From: CAZWDL01 sp964632995
Lineage (GTDB): Bacteria > Bacteroidota > Bacteroidia > Chitinophagales > Saprospiraceae
Direction: 5' to 3'
Assembly (NCBI GenBank): GCA_964632995.1
Contig: CAZWDL010000006.1
Coordinates: 1 to 64,000, forward strand
DNA length: 64,000 bases
Part shown: positions 1 through 9,770 of the stretch, one piece after another
How the letters are laid out: each line of letters opens with the position of its first letter
Numbering within the stretch: position 1 is the first letter of the stretch
Translations under genes and position numbers: made by a program
The notes under the pieces: generated by a model
Databases searched by the model: none
What the model was told of the DNA's origin: nothing
What the model saw: the letters and a program-made list of their open reading frames with translations, nothing else

Positions 1-360
1 CTTTTGATCTAAAAGTAGCTAGAATAAATCTTATGCTACTTTGCGATTGCCCTGGGGCGCCAGCCGATAATGCTGCAAGCTGTCCGAAAATCTTTAACTT
101 GGCGTCTCTGATTTTATAAGCCTGAGAAAACTGGGGGCGGAATGGGCTTGTTTGCTATTTTATAGGGAACGAATAATTAACGTCATTCGCTGCCCATTTT
201 ATTTGAGAATTTGAACTTTTTTTAACTTTTTTTTGCAGATGCCACCCGGATTCATTAAAAATGTTCCGGACAAGTTCGGACCTGACCAAATAACGAATGG
301 TTTCGAACAATCAGAATAGAAATAATTAATAAGAAACAGGTCAAATAGTTCAGTAAACAC
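1..360. other. Intergenic leader region before gltX
   Basis: No gene can be supported here. One short frame is open from the window edge to a TAA near 116, but the encoded peptide is not recognisable and could equally be chance. The stretch 200-235 is T-rich. No exact TAnnTTTG promoter element was found; a near match (TACTTTG, one T short) lies near 38-44. The gltX promoter is therefore not located. Confidence 0.4.
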
Positions 361-1896
361 ATGGAAAAATACAGGGTACGCTTTGCGCCAAGTCCTACTG
401 GCGCACTACACATTGGAGGAGTAAGAACAGCATTGTATAACTATCTGCTTGCCCGCAAGCACGGCGGGGCTTTTATCCTGCGCATCGAGGATACCGATCA
501 GGCCCGCTATGTATCCAGAGCGGAGGAGTATATCGTCGATTCGCTGGAATGGTGTGGCATCATTCCTGACGAGGGGCCCTCCTTCGGCGGCTCCTATGGC
601 CCCTACCGGCAGTCCGAGAGGAAAGACCTGTATGAAAAATACACGCAGCTGCTCATCGATAACGGGCATGCCTATTACGCTTTCGATACGCAGGAAGAAC
701 TTCAGGAATACCGGCAGCGGGAAGAAGCCAAGGGCAATTCCGGTTTCCGTTATGACAGCAGCGTGCGCATGCAGATGAAGAACAGCTTGAGTTTGCCGGA
801 GGAAGCGGTGAAGGAACGCCTGGCGAGTGGAGAGCCCTACGCTGTTCGCCTCAAGGTTCCGGCTTCGGGTACCGTTACGGTCCATGACCAGGTTCGTGGA
901 AAGGTGACCTTCCAGTGCGGAGAACTAGACGATAAAATCATTCTGAAGGGGGATGGGATGCCCACTTATCACCTCGCCAATATTGTGGATGATCATCTGA
1001 TGGAGGTGACCCACGTCATCCGGGGAGAGGAATGGTTGCCTTCCACGGCGCATCATGTCCTGCTCTACCGTTTTCTAGGCTGGGAAGAGTTTATGCCGCA
1101 GTTCGCTCACCTTCCGCTCATCCTCAAACCCAATGGAAGAGGAAAGCTGAGTAAACGCGACGGTATGCGTTTGGGAATACCCGTTTTTCCGCTTCGCTGG
1201 GAGGGGCAAACGGAAGAAGAATCCTTCACCGGCTTTCGCGAGTTCGGCTTCGATCCCCGTGCAGTGATTAACTTCCTTGCTTTTCTGGGCTGGAACCCGG
1301 GTACTGAGCAGGAAATTTTCTCCGCGGAGGAACTGATCGCTGCCTTTTCTCTGGAAAAAATCGGCAAAGCCGGCGCCCGTTTCGATTTCGACAAGGCCAA
1401 GTGGTTCAACCAGCAATACATCATGGCTACCCCGGATGCGGAACTGGCTGAGAAGGTGCGTCCGTTTATTGAAGCACAGGGTCATCACCCCGATGAGGGT
1501 TTTCTCATCGAATTTTGCCGTTTGATGAAAGAGCGGGTGAGCCTGTACACGGAATTCTGGGAAAACGGCTATTACTTCTTTGAGGAAGTGCGCCAATACG
1601 ATGAAAAAACGGTGGCCAAGCGCTGGCGCCCGGAACGCCGGCCGGGCTTTGAAGAACTGGCTGCCTTACTGCGGGAGCTGAGCCCCTACGAGGGAAGTCA
1701 GCTCGAAGATACAGTCAAACAATTCATTAAAGATAAAGAACTGAAATTTGGTGATGTGCTTCCCATTTTGCGCATCGCATTGGCCGGTACGATGAAGGGG
1801 CCAGCGATTTTTGATATGATGGCCCTGCTGGGAAAGGAAGAAGTTGACCGTCGCCTGCGCATCGCTTATGATCGCTTTGATCAGATTGCCGGATAG
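361..1896 (+). CDS. gltX: Glutamyl-tRNA synthetase
   Basis: This class I aminoacyl-tRNA synthetase charges tRNA-Glu with glutamate using ATP in the cytoplasm. The HIGH-type signature reads PSPTGALHIGG at residues 10-20, and the second ATP-binding signature KLSKR lies at about residues 262-266. Between them are the conserved stretch with RIEDTD near residue 41 and the tRNA acceptor-binding region. The length of 511 residues is normal for a bacterial GltX, and the C-terminal anticodon-binding helical domain is complete. The ATG at 361 is preceded by A-rich sequence rather than a Shine-Dalgarno, as is usual in Bacteroidota. The gene stands alone and is followed by a small charged protein about 120 bp downstream. 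Whether this enzyme also charges tRNA-Gln cannot be told from this window. Confidence 0.97.
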   Translation: MEKYRVRFAPSPTGALHIGGVRTALYNYLLARKHGGAFILRIEDTDQARYVSRAEEYIVDSLEWCGIIPDEGPSFGGSYGPYRQSERKDLYEKYTQLLIDNGHAYYAFDTQEELQEYRQREEAKGNSGFRYDSSVRMQMKNSLSLPEEAVKERLASGEPYAVRLKVPASGTVTVHDQVRGKVTFQCGELDDKIILKGDGMPTYHLANIVDDHLMEVTHVIRGEEWLPSTAHHVLLYRFLGWEEFMPQFAHLPLILKPNGRGKLSKRDGMRLGIPVFPLRWEGQTEEESFTGFREFGFDPRAVINFLAFLGWNPGTEQEIFSAEELIAAFSLEKIGKAGARFDFDKAKWFNQQYIMATPDAELAEKVRPFIEAQGHHPDEGFLIEFCRLMKERVSLYTEFWENGYYFFEEVRQYDEKTVAKRWRPERRPGFEELAALLRELSPYEGSQLEDTVKQFIKDKELKFGDVLPILRIALAGTMKGPAIFDMMALLGKEEVDRRLRIAYDRFDQIAG

Positions 1897-2016
1897 AAAT
1901 AGAAGAAGATTCAAAACCTATTTTGCAGAGCACTAGGGTGAACCTTCTATTTTGAACAATTCCTGTTACTCCGCAATTGGCTTTAATAGAGGGACCGTTT
2001 AATTAAAATAATCGCC

Positions 2017-2238
2017 ATGCCGAAAAAGAAACCCAAAAAGGGGAAACCCGAAGTACATAAAGACCTGAAGGGATTTGAGATCAAAATCAATGAATTTGGG
2101 GAAATCATCACTACTCTGGAAGTAGACAAACTCAACGTCTTCCTCAATGAAAATGTCGATGATAAAAAACTCAGGGAACGGGAAGCCGATGAAGAACCTG
2201 AAGAGAAGGAACAGAAAAACGACGAAGAGGAAGAGTAG
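2017..2238 (+). CDS. Small highly charged conserved hypothetical protein
   Basis: The 73-residue product begins with a lysine-rich segment (MPKKKPKKGKPE), has a short non-repetitive core (KGFEIKINEFGEI, then LEVDKLNVFLNENVDDKKL) and ends in a run of acidic residues. The core resembles a small uncharacterised family I associate with Bacteroidota, from memory only. There is no signal peptide or membrane segment, so it is probably cytoplasmic. The basic head and acidic tail with an ordered middle suggest a small nucleic-acid- or protein-binding accessory factor, but no function can be assigned. It sits about 120 bp after gltX on the same strand. The non-repetitive core and clean start argue that it is real rather than a chance frame. 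Confidence 0.7.
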   Translation: MPKKKPKKGKPEVHKDLKGFEIKINEFGEIITTLEVDKLNVFLNENVDDKKLREREADEEPEEKEQKNDEEEE

Positions 2239-2591
2239 TTGTGCTTGCCAAACTTACCGCATCTGAAAATTTTTTATACTAAAAAATGGGGTAGTAAGGT
2301 TTTTGCTGCTGAAAATGCTTATATTTGAATGAGTTTTGTGTAAAAATTAATATTTTGCACCTTGAAAGAGGAAAGTAGTGCAACTGCTTTCCCAGGCTAA
2401 CAAAAACCGATTTATCCCATGAATTGCCTTGAACGTCTTCCACGTGAGGGTGCCCATCCTCCTATCCATCTTATCCGCATATCCAAGCTAATATTTAACC
2501 ATGCACGAAGGCCGCCTGTGCTTTTTCGTGGCGCCGGCCTCCTTTAAGGACGACATTCTCTTTATAATCCCAGCATAAACTATTCCCTGTC
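2239..2591. other. Intergenic region / long leader of the giant adhesin
   Basis: The region holds an A/T palindrome at 2269-2287 (two 8-bp arms, ATTTTTTA and TAAAAAAT, around TAC) and a promoter element at 2320-2327. If that promoter is used, the giant surface-protein mRNA has an untranslated leader of about 255 nt. Within the leader, CACGAA at about 2504 and TTCGTG at about 2524 can pair. No coding sequence was recognised. Confidence 0.4.
2320..2327 (+). promoter_or_regulatory. Candidate -7 promoter element (TATATTTG)
   Basis: Exact match to the Bacteroidota -7 consensus TAnnTTTG, upstream of the giant T9SS surface protein. A TTTTTG tract at 2300-2305 is closer than the usual 19-21 nt spacing for the -33 element, so only the -7 element is well matched. 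Confidence 0.4.
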
Positions 2592-5500
2592 ATGAGGAAC
2601 TACTTACAACAGTATAAGCAATTCCTGTACGTGGTTTTACCAGGGGTGCTTTTTTGGGCTACCCCCCAAACGGTCATCAGTACACCTTCAGCATATGCTT
2701 TCCGGCATACGGTCAATGATCCGCCGGTATTTGAACCTGCTCCCGACGATGTGACTGTCAACTGCTTGTCGGATGTGCCAGCCCCGGTAGCGCTGCAGGC
2801 GACGGACGATACGGACCCCAGCTTTCCCAAGATGATCAATCCGATGGATACGCCCGATCTCGACGCCTGTGGCGGAGGCATCATTCGCCGGGTATGGTCA
2901 GCGACGGATGAGGACAACAACACCGCACGGGTAGAACAGCTCATCACTATTCTTCCCGACTCGGAAGGCCCGGTGGTCGAACTGGACCCGGTCAATGACG
3001 TTGTCACCTGTGGGCAGGATGATTTTTCCAGTTGGATTAACACCACTCGTCTGCTTTTATCCACCTCCAGTGATCAAGTATACGACGCTTGCGGCAATGG
3101 CATTTCGGCCATTGATTATCAGCCGAAATTCGATGATCCGGCAATGGGGCCCTGCGAAACCCGCACCGTCACTTTTCTGCTCACCGATGGTTGTGGCAAC
3201 ACAACCGAATGGCAGGCAAGCTATACTACCCAGGATAATCAGGCGCCGGTTTTCGACAATATGCCGGCCGATGTGACAGTGTCTTGTGAAGAAACTGTCC
3301 CTCCCATCCCGGAGGTCGGCGCAACGGACAACTGCGCCACCGATCTCAGTCCACTGTATGATGAGGAGACGACTCCCCTGGGTAATTGCCCGGGAACGAA
3401 CTACACGATTGTACGCACATGGACGGTGAGCGACGACTGTGGGAATGAATCGACTATCCAGCAGGTAGTCAAAGTGGCTGACGAAACGGGGCCTTCCTTT
3501 ACAGCGCCCTCCAATATCACCATCACCTGCAATCAGGATCCCACCGACCTTAGCCTGACGGGGGATGCGAGCGGGTTGCAGGATAATTGTGACAACGATC
3601 CCCGGCTGAGCTTTACCGATGCCGTGATTGACGAATCCTGCCCGGCCACATACCTCATAGAACGTAGCTGGGTGGCTACCGATGCCTGTGGCAATACAAC
3701 CATCCGCAAGCAGATGATTGAGGTACGCGATGATGAGGCTCCGAGCTTTGTCGTTCCCCCTAACGTGACCGTCAGCTGTGAGGAGGTCAATGACCCTTCG
3801 GTGACCGGCCGGCCTACCGAAGTCAGCGACAATTGTGATGACAACCCCAGTGTCCGTATCGATGAAGAAACCGTATTCCGCGGGGACGCCGAGTGCGCCA
3901 ATGAATACGAAATCCGCCGTGTCTGGCGGGTCGAAGATGCCTGCGGCAATGCTACGGAGAAAACACAGACTCTCTTTGTTATTGATGAATCAGCACCGGT
4001 CATCAGCCAGGCGGCTGCTGACCGGCGGGTGGCTTGCAACCCGGGAGTAGATCCCGACGCCATCTTTGCTGAGTGGATCGCCATGCACGGGAACGCCCTG
4101 GCTGAAGACAACTGCACGCTGGCTGGGGATCTCTCCTGGAGCGCTTTCAATAGCGGCAGCAGCGAGCCGGCTACCCTGCCTGCTATCAGCTGCCCGGCCA
4201 CCGAGGGCGTACTGCGGCAGCGCCGTGTCGACTTCGTGGTGACAGATGAGTGCGGCAATACGGCCACGACTAGCGCCGGCTTCATCGTAACGGACGATAT
4301 AGCCCCGGTTATTCTCAACTGTAGTGAAGCATTGACGATTCCTACGGATCCCGGCACCTGTGCGGGGACCTATACCTTCGGCATCCCGCAGATCGAAGAA
4401 AACTGCAGCTCCGGGTCACTGGCTCTTCTGCTGACGGCTATGGCGGGTATCAGCTCCCAGGCCAGTCCTGGCCAGGAAGGGGATACCCCGGTTGACCCGG
4501 CGGAACTCGTGTTCCTGACCCAATCCGTTTTGCCCCTCAATGTTTCCGGTGAGGCTACCTTGCTGATTCGATTGGTCAATGTGGATGGGGAGGAAGCTAA
4601 TGAATACTTTCACATCCTTGGAGAAGACGGCACTTTACTCGGTCAGACTAACCTGACGGGGCAGCAATGCGGCAATTCGGAGACTATTCTCTCGCTGACG
4701 CGTGAGCAGGTGGAAGCCTGGGCGGCCGACGGCGAACTGCGCATCCGCCTGGAACCGAACATACCGGAAGGCCAGGCCGGCCGCTTTGCCGTGAATGCCA
4801 TCTGTGATCCTGCCGGCCGTATTGAAGGCCAACTCGATTTTGAGCGCAAGGAGTTACCCGGCCTCCTTTTCGAATACAGCATCAATGACGGCGATCGTCT
4901 GGCGATGACTCCTGCCGCCGCCGAGACGGTCGAACTGCCTCAGGGAGCTAATAAACTGACGCTCTTCGTCACGGATTGCGCCGGAAATACTAACGAGTGC
5001 TCCTACTTCGTCCGGGTAGTAGATCAGGAAGCGCCCCTGCTTACCTGCCCGGATGATATCGCCGTAAACACCTTCAGCGGAAGCTGCCGTGCCTCGGTAA
5101 CACTGCCCCTCCCCCAGGACGTTACCGACAATTGCCAGGCAGGTGGCCGCTTCGAGCAACGCCTGCCTGCCACCGTAGAAGAAGCCTTTCTTACATTTAG
5201 CTACGATCCGAACCTCAACGATTATCTGGCACAGGGCAAATCTTTCCGCTTCACGAACGCAGCCGCTAATGCCATAGGACCGGCGACGCTAATCCTGGAT
5301 TTCCAAGGAGACTTCAGCTCCAACGGTGCTTTCCTGGAAGTAATCGGAGAAGACGGCAGCACGCTGGGGCAAACCAGCGTCGGTGATGCCGATTGTAATA
5401 CTGCCGGACAGCTCATGCTCTCCATTCCCCGAGAGACCGTCAACACCTGGGCAAGGGATGGAGAGGTCAATATTGAAGTGCGGGTCAATGATATCCCGGT

Positions 5501-8500
5501 TCCGCCGGGCATCCCGGGGGACGGTATCAACCCCTGTGATCCCAATACGGTAACTGCCGACGGTGATACAGATGGCGTCAGCTATCTGTACGCCGCCTTG
5601 AGTTACGATAATCTGCTACCCTCTTATTATTCGGAGGGAGCAACGAATTTGCCGCTTACGCAAATGCGCCCCCCGGCCGTCAGCCCCGTTCACAGCTTTT
5701 CCTCCGGGGTGTCCACCGTTTATTATCTCTTGCCTGATGCCAGCGGTAACGTGGATACCTGTTCCTTCACCGTTACTGTACAGGATAATGAAGCGCCTGT
5801 CGCCCGCTGTCAGCCGACAACGGTTTTCATCAACCCTTCCGGTCTCGAACCCCCCGTGGTGGATGCGGCGGAAATCGACGCCGGCAGTTCCGACAACTGC
5901 GCCATCGATACGATGTTTCTCAGTCCGAATACCTTTTCCTGCGAGCAGGTGGGCAGTACCGTACAGGTTGCCCTGACTGTGCTCGATGAAGCAGGAAACG
6001 GCGCCTCCTGCATCACCCCTATCCGCCTGGAAAGTTTGCGCCCGGAACCCGATGCGACTTCCGGCGTTTGTGGCAACGACACCTTATATCTTTCCGCCAA
6101 CCCACCGGCGGCGGAAGGAGGGGTGGTGTTTACCTATCGCTGGACCGGCCCCGCCGGGTTCGTATCGGATAAAGAGAATCCCATCATTCCCAATGTGGAC
6201 CAGGATAATGCCGGCTCCTACTTGGTGGAAATTACAGGAATCACCGGTTGCAAAGCTACGGGAACTGTGGAAGTAGCCATCGAAGATCTTCCCCTCACCC
6301 CCGAGCTGCTAACCCTTCAGGATATCTGCGTAGATGAAGACATTGAACTCTTCTCCTCGGTCGTTCCTGCCGGGTCGGGAACAATTTACCGTTGGTACCG
6401 GGGAGTGCCGCCGGATGGAATGCTGGTTGCGACTACCAGTTTACCTGCCTTTGCGGCGCCGGCGCCGCACGAGGAAGGCATACGCTCCTACTACCTCACG
6501 ATCGAATCCGACGGTTGCATTTCCGCTCCTTCTATTCCTGTAAACGTACGGATAACCAATACTCCTCAGGCCGTGGTCAATGATGCCGAGATCATCGTTT
6601 GCGAAGGAGAGTCAATTGCATTGGGCACCCCGGTATCGGGCCCCGGGATCCAGTATGTGTGGACCGGCCCCGACGGGTTTAGCTCCTCCAGCCAGTTTCC
6701 GGCGGTAATTGAGGAATCGACCGCTTCCAACGCAGGTGTTTACACCCTGATTGTCAATAAAAACGGTTGCCTGTCGGACGAGGCGGTTTCGGTAGTAAAT
6801 GTACTGCCACGTCCACAGCGCCCCCAGTTGTCAAACACCGGACCGGTATGCGAAGGCAGCGAATTGGTATTGACGACGAATGTTCCCAGGGCCAGTGTTT
6901 ACCGCTGGGTATCGCCCGATTTACAGGAGTTCGTTACGACCAATAATCAACTGGTCATTCCCGAGGCGACGCAGGATGTGACCGGCCCCTGGCAGGTATC
7001 CGTTGCTCAGTTTGGGTGTAACTCGGAATCTTCAGCCCCTTCGGAGGTGGTGGTCAACGCGAATCCGCCGACTCAGGCTTCGGCCAATCAGAATATCATC
7101 TGTGAAGGAGATCAATTACAGCTTTTTGCGGCTCCGACCTTATCGAACGCAGTTTATCGTTGGACGGGGCCCGGCGGGTTCAGTGCTTCGACCCAAAACC
7201 CGGTCATCAATAACCTCAGCAAATCCAGGGAAGGCACCTACCAGGTGACAATCACTACTGCTGAAGGCTGTTCCGGGACGGCTTCCGTGACGGTAGTGGT
7301 ACAACGCAGCCCGGTCATTACCGCCGTTAGTAACGACGCTCCGGATTGCTTGTCAGGACCGACAGACATCCGGCTGGCCGCCTCTTTGTTTCCTGCTGAT
7401 CCCGGCACGTACCGCTACGAGTGGACCGGTCCCAACGGATACAGCTCCCGTGACAGTGTAGCGGTGATCCGCAATGCCACGGAGGCTGGTAATGGCAATT
7501 ACCGGTTGGTGATCACCACTGCGGAGGGTTGTACTTCTGAGTCGGCTACCACCACGGTACAGGTATCTAATCCGCCTACGGCGCCCGCAGTGCCGCGCAT
7601 TAGCGAAGATAACCCCGCCCCCTTCTGCGAGGGGGAAACCGTACAGCTGCTGACCGAATCCTACGCCGGGGTCAATATACTTTATAACTGGCGGACACCG
7701 AAGGGCGTCATATCCACGACGGCTCCTGCACTGGACATCCCTGCCGCCACCCCGGATGATAGCGGCGCCTATTCCGTCTTTGTAACGGTTGACGGCTGTG
7801 ACTCCCAGGAGTCGGGCATGTTAAACGTTTCCATTGGACAAACGCCTCAGATTACCGCCACCACGAACAGCCCGGTTTGTGAGGGCGGTGTGATCCAGTT
7901 GCGTACGGAAATTCTTCCCGATGCGACCTATAGTTGGATGGGGCCAGGATTTACTTCTGACCAGCCCAACCCCGAAATTACACAGGCTAAACCGGGTCAG
8001 CATGACGGGACCTATTCGCTGCGGGTCAACCTGAACGGCTGTACCTCCGGCCTGGCAACCACTCAGGTACGCGTCAAGCCGTCACCCGCCCGTCCCGCAC
8101 TCGACAACAGCGGTCCTCTGTGTGTTAGTGAGGAAGGCGCAGAATTGACGCTTACGGTTTCCCCTGACAGCAGAACCTCCGGGGCTACCTATTCCTGGTT
8201 TGGCCCTCAAGGGTCGATTGCAGTGGATACGCCGGTAACTACGCTGCGGCTTACTGATCTTGCTGCCTTCGGCAACGGCAGCGTCGAATTCACCGCGAGC
8301 GCAAGCGTTGACGGCTGCAGTTCCGCCTTGTCAAACCCAAGTGTTGTGCAGCTCAATACGATACCGGGCAATCGGGCCTTCGCCGGAGATGACTTCCGCG
8401 CCTGTGAAGGCTTTGCTACTAACCTGGAGGCCACAGCACCCTCCTTAGGCGGTGGGGTTTGGACCCTCGTCGGGGGAGCCCCGGAAGGCGTCTCTATCGC

Positions 8501-9692
8501 CAATCCGGATCAGGCGGAAACAGCTGTCAGCGGCCTGCAGGGCGGGCAATCTTATACCTTCCGCTGGACCCTTTCCAACGGCGCCTGCCGGAACTACTCC
8601 TCGGACGATGTCCGGGTAAATGTGACCGAATCGGAAGTCGTTTTCGCCGGTAAAGACACCGTGCTTTGTTCCTCCGATGAAGTAATGCTCGAGGCTGCAC
8701 CGGTAGCAACCAGCGAAGCTTACTGGGCACAAACCGACGTACAGGGGCTGCTCGGCGTGGAAATTGTCGAGCCGGCTAATCCCAATACTATGGTCGTCGG
8801 GATGGAACCCGGCAACTTATACGTTTTTACCTGGACAGTGGTCGGAGGCTGTGGTGAAATTAAGGACGATGTTTTCGTACTCATCAGTGATCCCAACCCC
8901 TTTGCAGGCCTCGATAAAGTGGCCTGTAACGACGATGGCCTGGTCCAGCTCGAAGCCGATGAGCCTACCGAAGGCAGCCGGGGAAAATGGTCTTCCGCCA
9001 ATCCTCAGGTTTCTTTTACCGATCCGCGCAATCCTCTGGCTCTGGCCATGGGGCTGACACCGGGAGAGAATGTGCTTCTTTGGACCATCGACGACGGTAC
9101 CTGCGGCGAAAGCTCCCGCGATACGGTAGTCATTTCTTATAAGAGAAACCCGGTGGCGAACCCCGATGCGGTACCGGCGCCTTTTGGGGAAACCGTGACT
9201 TTTGACTTGACGGCCAATGATTCCGTGCCGCCCGGCTCTTTTGTCAATATCTTACAGCCGCCTTCCAAAGGCACGGTAGAACAGAACGATGACGGCAGCT
9301 TCACCTACCGCTCCAACGCCAACCTCGTGGGAGAAGAGCGTATGGTATACGAGTTGTGCAGCGATGCCTGCGCCTGTTCAGAAACAACGGTCACCTTTAC
9401 GGTAGGGGAAGACGCCCGCTGCGACGTACCCAATATCTTTACACCTAATGACGACGGGATCAACGATACCTTCGTCGTTCCCTGCTTGTTGAAAGAAGAT
9501 ACCTACCCCAATAGTCAGGTCATCATTTTCAATCGCTGGGGAGATGAAGTGTACAAATCGCCCAGTCCTTACAAAAATGACTGGCGTGGCACTTTCAACG
9601 GAGAAGAGTTGCCCGTGGGCACCTACTTCTATGTCATCGACCTGGGAGACGGAAGCAAGCCGGTCAGCGGGTATACGGTGATTCAACGATGA
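2592..9692 (+). CDS. Giant T9SS-exported surface protein with HYR/Ig-like repeats and CHU_C sorting domain
   Basis: This 2366-residue protein is probably an extracellular adhesin. A hydrophobic N-terminal signal (residues 1-37) is followed by several HYR-like repeats marked by paired cysteines and the phrases DNCD and DACGN (about 45-560). Next is a region with two copies of a domain containing LGEDGTLLGQT or GEDGSTLGQTS (about 640-1010). A long series of Ig/PKD-like repeats of the pattern CEG...YRWTGPxGF...GTY follows (about 1150-1990). After further Ig-like units comes a cadherin/Tandem-95-like domain (about 2186-2270). The last 90 residues, beginning CDVPNIFTPNDDGINDTF, are the gliding-motility CHU_C type-B sorting domain recognised by T9SS. 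A porP/sprF gene follows 78 bp downstream, the arrangement known for SprB-type adhesins. The ligand is unknown. Confidence 0.9.
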   Translation: MRNYLQQYKQFLYVVLPGVLFWATPQTVISTPSAYAFRHTVNDPPVFEPAPDDVTVNCLSDVPAPVALQATDDTDPSFPKMINPMDTPDLDACGGGIIRRVWSATDEDNNTARVEQLITILPDSEGPVVELDPVNDVVTCGQDDFSSWINTTRLLLSTSSDQVYDACGNGISAIDYQPKFDDPAMGPCETRTVTFLLTDGCGNTTEWQASYTTQDNQAPVFDNMPADVTVSCEETVPPIPEVGATDNCATDLSPLYDEETTPLGNCPGTNYTIVRTWTVSDDCGNESTIQQVVKVADETGPSFTAPSNITITCNQDPTDLSLTGDASGLQDNCDNDPRLSFTDAVIDESCPATYLIERSWVATDACGNTTIRKQMIEVRDDEAPSFVVPPNVTVSCEEVNDPSVTGRPTEVSDNCDDNPSVRIDEETVFRGDAECANEYEIRRVWRVEDACGNATEKTQTLFVIDESAPVISQAAADRRVACNPGVDPDAIFAEWIAMHGNALAEDNCTLAGDLSWSAFNSGSSEPATLPAISCPATEGVLRQRRVDFVVTDECGNTATTSAGFIVTDDIAPVILNCSEALTIPTDPGTCAGTYTFGIPQIEENCSSGSLALLLTAMAGISSQASPGQEGDTPVDPAELVFLTQSVLPLNVSGEATLLIRLVNVDGEEANEYFHILGEDGTLLGQTNLTGQQCGNSETILSLTREQVEAWAADGELRIRLEPNIPEGQAGRFAVNAICDPAGRIEGQLDFERKELPGLLFEYSINDGDRLAMTPAAAETVELPQGANKLTLFVTDCAGNTNECSYFVRVVDQEAPLLTCPDDIAVNTFSGSCRASVTLPLPQDVTDNCQAGGRFEQRLPATVEEAFLTFSYDPNLNDYLAQGKSFRFTNAAANAIGPATLILDFQGDFSSNGAFLEVIGEDGSTLGQTSVGDADCNTAGQLMLSIPRETVNTWARDGEVNIEVRVNDIPVPPGIPGDGINPCDPNTVTADGDTDGVSYLYAALSYDNLLPSYYSEGATNLPLTQMRPPAVSPVHSFSSGVSTVYYLLPDASGNVDTCSFTVTVQDNEAPVARCQPTTVFINPSGLEPPVVDAAEIDAGSSDNCAIDTMFLSPNTFSCEQVGSTVQVALTVLDEAGNGASCITPIRLESLRPEPDATSGVCGNDTLYLSANPPAAEGGVVFTYRWTGPAGFVSDKENPIIPNVDQDNAGSYLVEITGITGCKATGTVEVAIEDLPLTPELLTLQDICVDEDIELFSSVVPAGSGTIYRWYRGVPPDGMLVATTSLPAFAAPAPHEEGIRSYYLTIESDGCISAPSIPVNVRITNTPQAVVNDAEIIVCEGESIALGTPVSGPGIQYVWTGPDGFSSSSQFPAVIEESTASNAGVYTLIVNKNGCLSDEAVSVVNVLPRPQRPQLSNTGPVCEGSELVLTTNVPRASVYRWVSPDLQEFVTTNNQLVIPEATQDVTGPWQVSVAQFGCNSESSAPSEVVVNANPPTQASANQNIICEGDQLQLFAAPTLSNAVYRWTGPGGFSASTQNPVINNLSKSREGTYQVTITTAEGCSGTASVTVVVQRSPVITAVSNDAPDCLSGPTDIRLAASLFPADPGTYRYEWTGPNGYSSRDSVAVIRNATEAGNGNYRLVITTAEGCTSESATTTVQVSNPPTAPAVPRISEDNPAPFCEGETVQLLTESYAGVNILYNWRTPKGVISTTAPALDIPAATPDDSGAYSVFVTVDGCDSQESGMLNVSIGQTPQITATTNSPVCEGGVIQLRTEILPDATYSWMGPGFTSDQPNPEITQAKPGQHDGTYSLRVNLNGCTSGLATTQVRVKPSPARPALDNSGPLCVSEEGAELTLTVSPDSRTSGATYSWFGPQGSIAVDTPVTTLRLTDLAAFGNGSVEFTASASVDGCSSALSNPSVVQLNTIPGNRAFAGDDFRACEGFATNLEATAPSLGGGVWTLVGGAPEGVSIANPDQAETAVSGLQGGQSYTFRWTLSNGACRNYSSDDVRVNVTESEVVFAGKDTVLCSSDEVMLEAAPVATSEAYWAQTDVQGLLGVEIVEPANPNTMVVGMEPGNLYVFTWTVVGGCGEIKDDVFVLISDPNPFAGLDKVACNDDGLVQLEADEPTEGSRGKWSSANPQVSFTDPRNPLALAMGLTPGENVLLWTIDDGTCGESSRDTVVISYKRNPVANPDAVPAPFGETVTFDLTANDSVPPGSFVNILQPPSKGTVEQNDDGSFTYRSNANLVGEERMVYELCSDACACSETTVTFTVGEDARCDVPNIFTPNDDGINDTFVVPCLLKEDTYPNSQVIIFNRWGDEVYKSPSPYKNDWRGTFNGEELPVGTYFYVIDLGDGSKPVSGYTVIQR

Positions 9693-9716
9693 GCACTGTC
9701 TGCTAATATTTATTAA

Positions 9717-9750
9717 CGCCGGGCGCCTTTCCCGGGAGAGGCGCCCGGCG
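9717..9750 (+). terminator. Strong intercistronic hairpin between adhesin and porP/sprF
   Basis: A perfect 12-bp stem (left arm CGCCGGGCGCCT) with a 10-nt loop lies in the 78-bp gap between the giant surface protein and PorP/SprF. It is not followed by a T-run (the next bases are GATCTCAAAA). It may therefore be an mRNA-stabilising or processing hairpin, or a weak attenuator, rather than a full terminator. Confidence 0.55.
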
Positions 9751-9770
9751 GATCTCAAAAACAAAACTTT

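Noticed and set aside
1..116. Open frame from the window edge to a TAA near 116
   Set aside because: Only about 37 codons, no recognisable end of a known protein; cannot be told from chance.
266..283. Direct repeat TTCCGGAC / TTCGGAC before gltX
   Set aside because: Too short and imperfect to support a regulatory claim.
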